This document shows, piece after piece, positions 6,588 to 9,015 of a stretch of 9,015 nt of DNA. The DNA is from Bacteroidota bacterium (GTDB lineage Bacteria; Bacteroidota; Ignavibacteria; UBA10030). Within the stretch, counting starts at the first letter, position 1. Each line of letters begins with the position of its first letter. The notes beneath the pieces were generated by a model, which saw only the letters and a program-made list of their open reading frames with translations, was not told the origin of the DNA and did not search any database. Location: assembly GCA_025455125.1 (NCBI GenBank), contig JALONE010000018.1, positions 1 to 9,015 of the forward strand, given 5' to 3'. The position numbers were made by a program, and so were the translations under genes.

Positions 6588-6647
6588 CCCGGATAAATCC
6601 CCGGATGAACCCCCGGATAAATCCCCGGATGAACCCCCGGATACATT
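6588..6647. repeat. 12-bp tandem repeat array in the leader of the sensor gene
   Basis: Five consecutive 12-bp units are present: CCCGGATAAATC (6588-6599), CCCGGATGAACC (6600-6611), CCCGGATAAATC (6612-6623), CCCGGATGAACC (6624-6635) and CCCGGATACATT (6636-6647). The first four form two exact copies of a 24-bp unit; the fifth keeps only CCCGGAT. The array ends 23 bp before the sensor start at 6671. It has no spacers and is not a CRISPR. It may be a reiterated protein-binding site or a slippage-prone tract controlling the downstream gene. It also carries in-frame ATGs at 6605 and 6629. Confidence 0.85.
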
Positions 6648-6670
6648 CTCATATGTACATCACGAGACGA

Positions 6671-9015
6671 ATGTCAACCTTACGATATCTGCGACGATCA
6701 CTCATCGCTGGCGCGCTCGGTATTGCGGCGCTTCTTCTTTCTTCATGCTCATCTCCCACTTCTAAATCGCATACGGTCCGGTTCGTGGTGCGGGTGCATC
6801 CTTCCGCGGTCGGGATGCCTGTGTATCTGACCGGGAACGATTCGGCGCTTGGATCCTGGATCCCCAATGCGGTGCCTCTTCGGCGCGGCTCCGATTCAAT
6901 CTGGTCTGAAGAAATGCGATTCCGGAATGGGACAGATCTGGAATACAAGATCACCGCGGGTTCATGGTGGTCGCAGGCCCTCGACAGCAATGGAAATCGC
7001 TACGCGAACTTCCGCCTGTCGGTCGATCGAGATACGACCGTGACCATCGAGGTGTTCGATTGGCTGAACCGAACACGGAATGGCCGGGCGGTATTGTCCG
7101 CGGAGCAATTCGGCGTGACTCAGCCACCGTTGATCCTTGACGCGTTGTGGAAGTATCATCCCGGCGACGACTTAACGTGGACGAGTCCTGCGCTGAACGA
7201 CAGTGGATGGATCACCACGGACACATTCATCCAATGGGATTCGCTCTCCGGGCCGCTATGGAATTGTCGAGGTTGGTTCCGTCTTCCACTCTTCGTCGAT
7301 TCAAGCCTCTGGAATCGGACGCTCGCCATCCGCATCGAGCACTTGGGTGCTTCCCAGCTGATCTACAACGGGAGACGGCTGTATTCGATTGGCACGATCG
7401 ATTCCGTTGACGGGGGGTATCGGCCGAGGGCGATGAAGTTGTGGCAGGAGATTCGGATCGAACCGCGCCACGAGCAGGTTCTTGTCGTTCGGTACGCCAA
7501 TTTGGACTGGCAGCGCATCCGGCAAAAGGGGTATCACCCGGGGTTTGTTCTCTCCCTTGCACCCGTAAATTCCGCCTTGCGCGATGCGGTCGATGTCCGG
7601 AAGAATGCCGAGCGTCAGATCGCCTTCACGTTCATTCCCTTCATTCTCGCGCTCGTGCATTTCTCGTTATACGGATTCATGCGGAATCAGCGGCAGCATC
7701 TCTTCTATGCGATCTGCATGCTGGGGTTTGCGGGGGTGACCTACTTCAACTACTTACGTTCGCTCGTAGTCGATGTGGATCACATCCTTCTTGCGACGAC
7801 ACTCAACAATCTTTCCGGTACCGCAGCCGTCTTCTTTGGAACGCTGACGATTCTTGCTCTGAACTATGACCGCCTGCCGCGGCGCGCTTGGGGGTACACG
7901 ATCTTCGCACTCGGATTGAGCATCTTCGGTGTGCTTGGCTATTCAGCAAGTCTTCTCACGAATCTCACCTATGTCCTCTTTGCGTTCACAACATTCGAGA
8001 GCCTCCTTTCCTACTTCAGCGCGAAAGCCAAGGTCTTTCGTGGTGGATGGCTTCTGATGGGTGGATTTCTCGTATTGAACGTCTTCGTTGTGCTTCAGAT
8101 CCTCGTTGACTTCGACCTCATCACCGAAACGCCGAACACGACACAGCTCTACGTGTACGGTATGCTTGCGCTCGCTGTGTCGATGTCGGTGTTCCTCTCC
8201 TTCAACTTTGCACAGTTGAACAAAGACTTGAAGGCGCAGTTGGAAACGGTCAAACAGCTCTCGGACGGCGCGATGGAGCAGGAACGAAGAGCGCATGCAC
8301 TCGCGCTCGAGCGGAAGACGATCGAGATCGAGAGTGCGCGAAAAAGCCGGGAACTCGAATCGGCGCGGATGCTGCAGTTGTCGCTTCTGCCGAAGCATGT
8401 TCCGCAGATTCCCGGGTTCGAAGTCGCCGCGCTCATGAAAACGGCGAGCGAGGTCGGCGGAGATTACTATGATTTCTTCGAGACGGCGGATGGAACGCTG
8501 ACCGTCGCCGTGGGAGATGCGACGGGACACGGGCTGAAGGCCGGGAACATGGTGATCGCGGCGAAGGGTCTACTGAACCTGTTGTCTTCGCGCGAGGATG
8601 TCGAAGAGATCATCACAGCGGCAAACCGGGCTGTGAAGCAGATGAAGCTTCCGATGATGACAATGTGTCTCGCCGTCGCGCGATTCCGTCCGGGGACGAT
8701 GACCTATTCCTCCGCCGGGATGCCGCCGCTTCTCGTCTATCGTGCGGCGGCGAAGAGCTGCGAACAGATCATGCTGAAGGCAATGCCGCTGGGAGCCGTG
8801 GAGCAATTCCCGTATGCGCAGCGATCGATCGGTCTTTCACATGGGGACGTGGTTGTGCTCACGAGCGACGGATTATTCGAGATGTTTGACAAGCGTCGGG
8901 AATTGTACGGAATGGAGAATGTGATGCGGTCGGTGGCTGATCATGCGGATGAAACTGCCGAATCGATCGCCGAGAGTCTTTGTGCTGACGCAACGGCGTG
9001 GAGTGGAGGGGCGCC
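6671..9015 (+). CDS. CBM20-like / 7TM / SpoIIE-type phosphatase sensor protein (C-terminus outside window)
   Basis: The frame is open for 781 residues to the window end. MSTLRYLRR plus a hydrophobic stretch ends in the lipobox L23-S24-S25-C26, a lipoprotein signal. Residues 35-128 resemble a CBM20-type starch-binding domain: VRFVVRV, GMPVYLTGNDSALGSW (48-63), IWSEEMRF, LEYKI. Residues 152-312 are a second extracytoplasmic beta-rich region with GWFRLPLFVD and LIYNGRRLYSIG, loosely like sugar-binding jelly rolls. Seven TM helices lie at about 318-337, 343-361, 372-397, 407-427, 432-450, 459-480 and 492-513. A charged coiled coil (514-568) leads to the SpoIIE/PP2C domain, with probable metal ligands D598 (GGDYYDFF), D616 (GDATGHG) and D733 (TSDGLFE), plus SAGMPPLL and PLG. 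The final strand with the expected DD motif is lost to the window edge. An odd TM number after a cleaved signal puts the phosphatase in the cytoplasm. By analogy with RsbU it would dephosphorylate a STAS-domain partner. In-frame ATGs at 6605, 6629 and 6653 exist; 6671 fits a normal signal peptide best, although no strong ribosome-binding site precedes it. Confidence 0.9.
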   Translation, partial: MSTLRYLRRSLIAGALGIAALLLSSCSSPTSKSHTVRFVVRVHPSAVGMPVYLTGNDSALGSWIPNAVPLRRGSDSIWSEEMRFRNGTDLEYKITAGSWWSQALDSNGNRYANFRLSVDRDTTVTIEVFDWLNRTRNGRAVLSAEQFGVTQPPLILDALWKYHPGDDLTWTSPALNDSGWITTDTFIQWDSLSGPLWNCRGWFRLPLFVDSSLWNRTLAIRIEHLGASQLIYNGRRLYSIGTIDSVDGGYRPRAMKLWQEIRIEPRHEQVLVVRYANLDWQRIRQKGYHPGFVLSLAPVNSALRDAVDVRKNAERQIAFTFIPFILALVHFSLYGFMRNQRQHLFYAICMLGFAGVTYFNYLRSLVVDVDHILLATTLNNLSGTAAVFFGTLTILALNYDRLPRRAWGYTIFALGLSIFGVLGYSASLLTNLTYVLFAFTTFESLLSYFSAKAKVFRGGWLLMGGFLVLNVFVVLQILVDFDLITETPNTTQLYVYGMLALAVSMSVFLSFNFAQLNKDLKAQLETVKQLSDGAMEQERRAHALALERKTIEIESARKSRELESARMLQLSLLPKHVPQIPGFEVAALMKTASEVGGDYYDFFETADGTLTVAVGDATGHGLKAGNMVIAAKGLLNLLSSREDVEEIITAANRAVKQMKLPMMTMCLAVARFRPGTMTYSSAGMPPLLVYRAAAKSCEQIMLKAMPLGAVEQFPYAQRSIGLSHGDVVVLTSDGLFEMFDKRRELYGMENVMRSVADHADETAESIAESLCADATAWSGGA

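Noticed and set aside
6588..6647. CRISPR array
   Set aside because: Units are 12 bp, contiguous and without unique spacers, and no cas genes are nearby.

Overview
The window looks like a chromosomal stretch from a moderately GC-rich Gram-negative bacterium. The signs are an M1-type exopeptidase with an export signal, a lipoprotein-type sensor, and compact operons with ATGA stop/start overlaps. The gene content (M1 peptidase, DUF2339 membrane protein, 7TM-SpoIIE sensor, CGGC protein) and the palindromic CACNAAG-type intergenic repeat would fit an uncultured member of the Bacteroidota/Ignavibacteria side of the FCB group. That placement is an inference from style of sequence, not a demonstrated identification. 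Shine-Dalgarno-like sequences precede several starts, so the organism is probably not a classical SD-less Bacteroides.

Layout. Positions 1-204 hold the 5' part of a small minus-strand gene (a predicted ferredoxin-like-fold protein of the muconolactone-isomerase/YciI type), cut by the window edge. A 221-bp divergent intergenic region follows. Positions 426-5901 are a three-gene plus-strand operon: a secreted M1 zinc aminopeptidase-like protein, a DUF2339 polytopic membrane protein, and an unrecognised six-TM membrane protein. Each junction is a 4-bp ATGA overlap, which suggests translational coupling and a shared envelope function. Positions 5903-6038 hold a palindromic, MITE-like repeat with near-perfect 11-bp terminal inverted repeats and an inner 8-bp tandem repeat. 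Positions 6065-6511 encode a cysteine-rich CGGC-domain protein with a good ribosome-binding site. The next intergenic region (6512-6670) is packed with palindromes and five 12-bp tandem units. From 6671 to the window end runs a large, C-terminally truncated sensor protein: lipoprotein signal, CBM20-like carbohydrate-binding domain, a second extracytoplasmic beta-rich region, seven TM helices, coiled coil, and a SpoIIE/PP2C phosphatase domain.

How they may work together. The operon 426-5901 is an envelope-associated unit of unknown purpose, with peptide trimming as the only inferable chemistry. The SpoIIE protein is best read as a transmembrane switch: a signal outside the cytoplasmic membrane, possibly a glycan, sets cytoplasmic Ser/Thr phosphatase activity, which in known RsbU-type systems acts on STAS-domain anti-anti-sigma factors. 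No such partner lies inside the window. No RNA genes, CRISPR array, intact insertion sequence or prophage genes were seen. The most unusual items are the sensor architecture, the palindromic repeat element, and the repeat-rich leader in front of the sensor gene.
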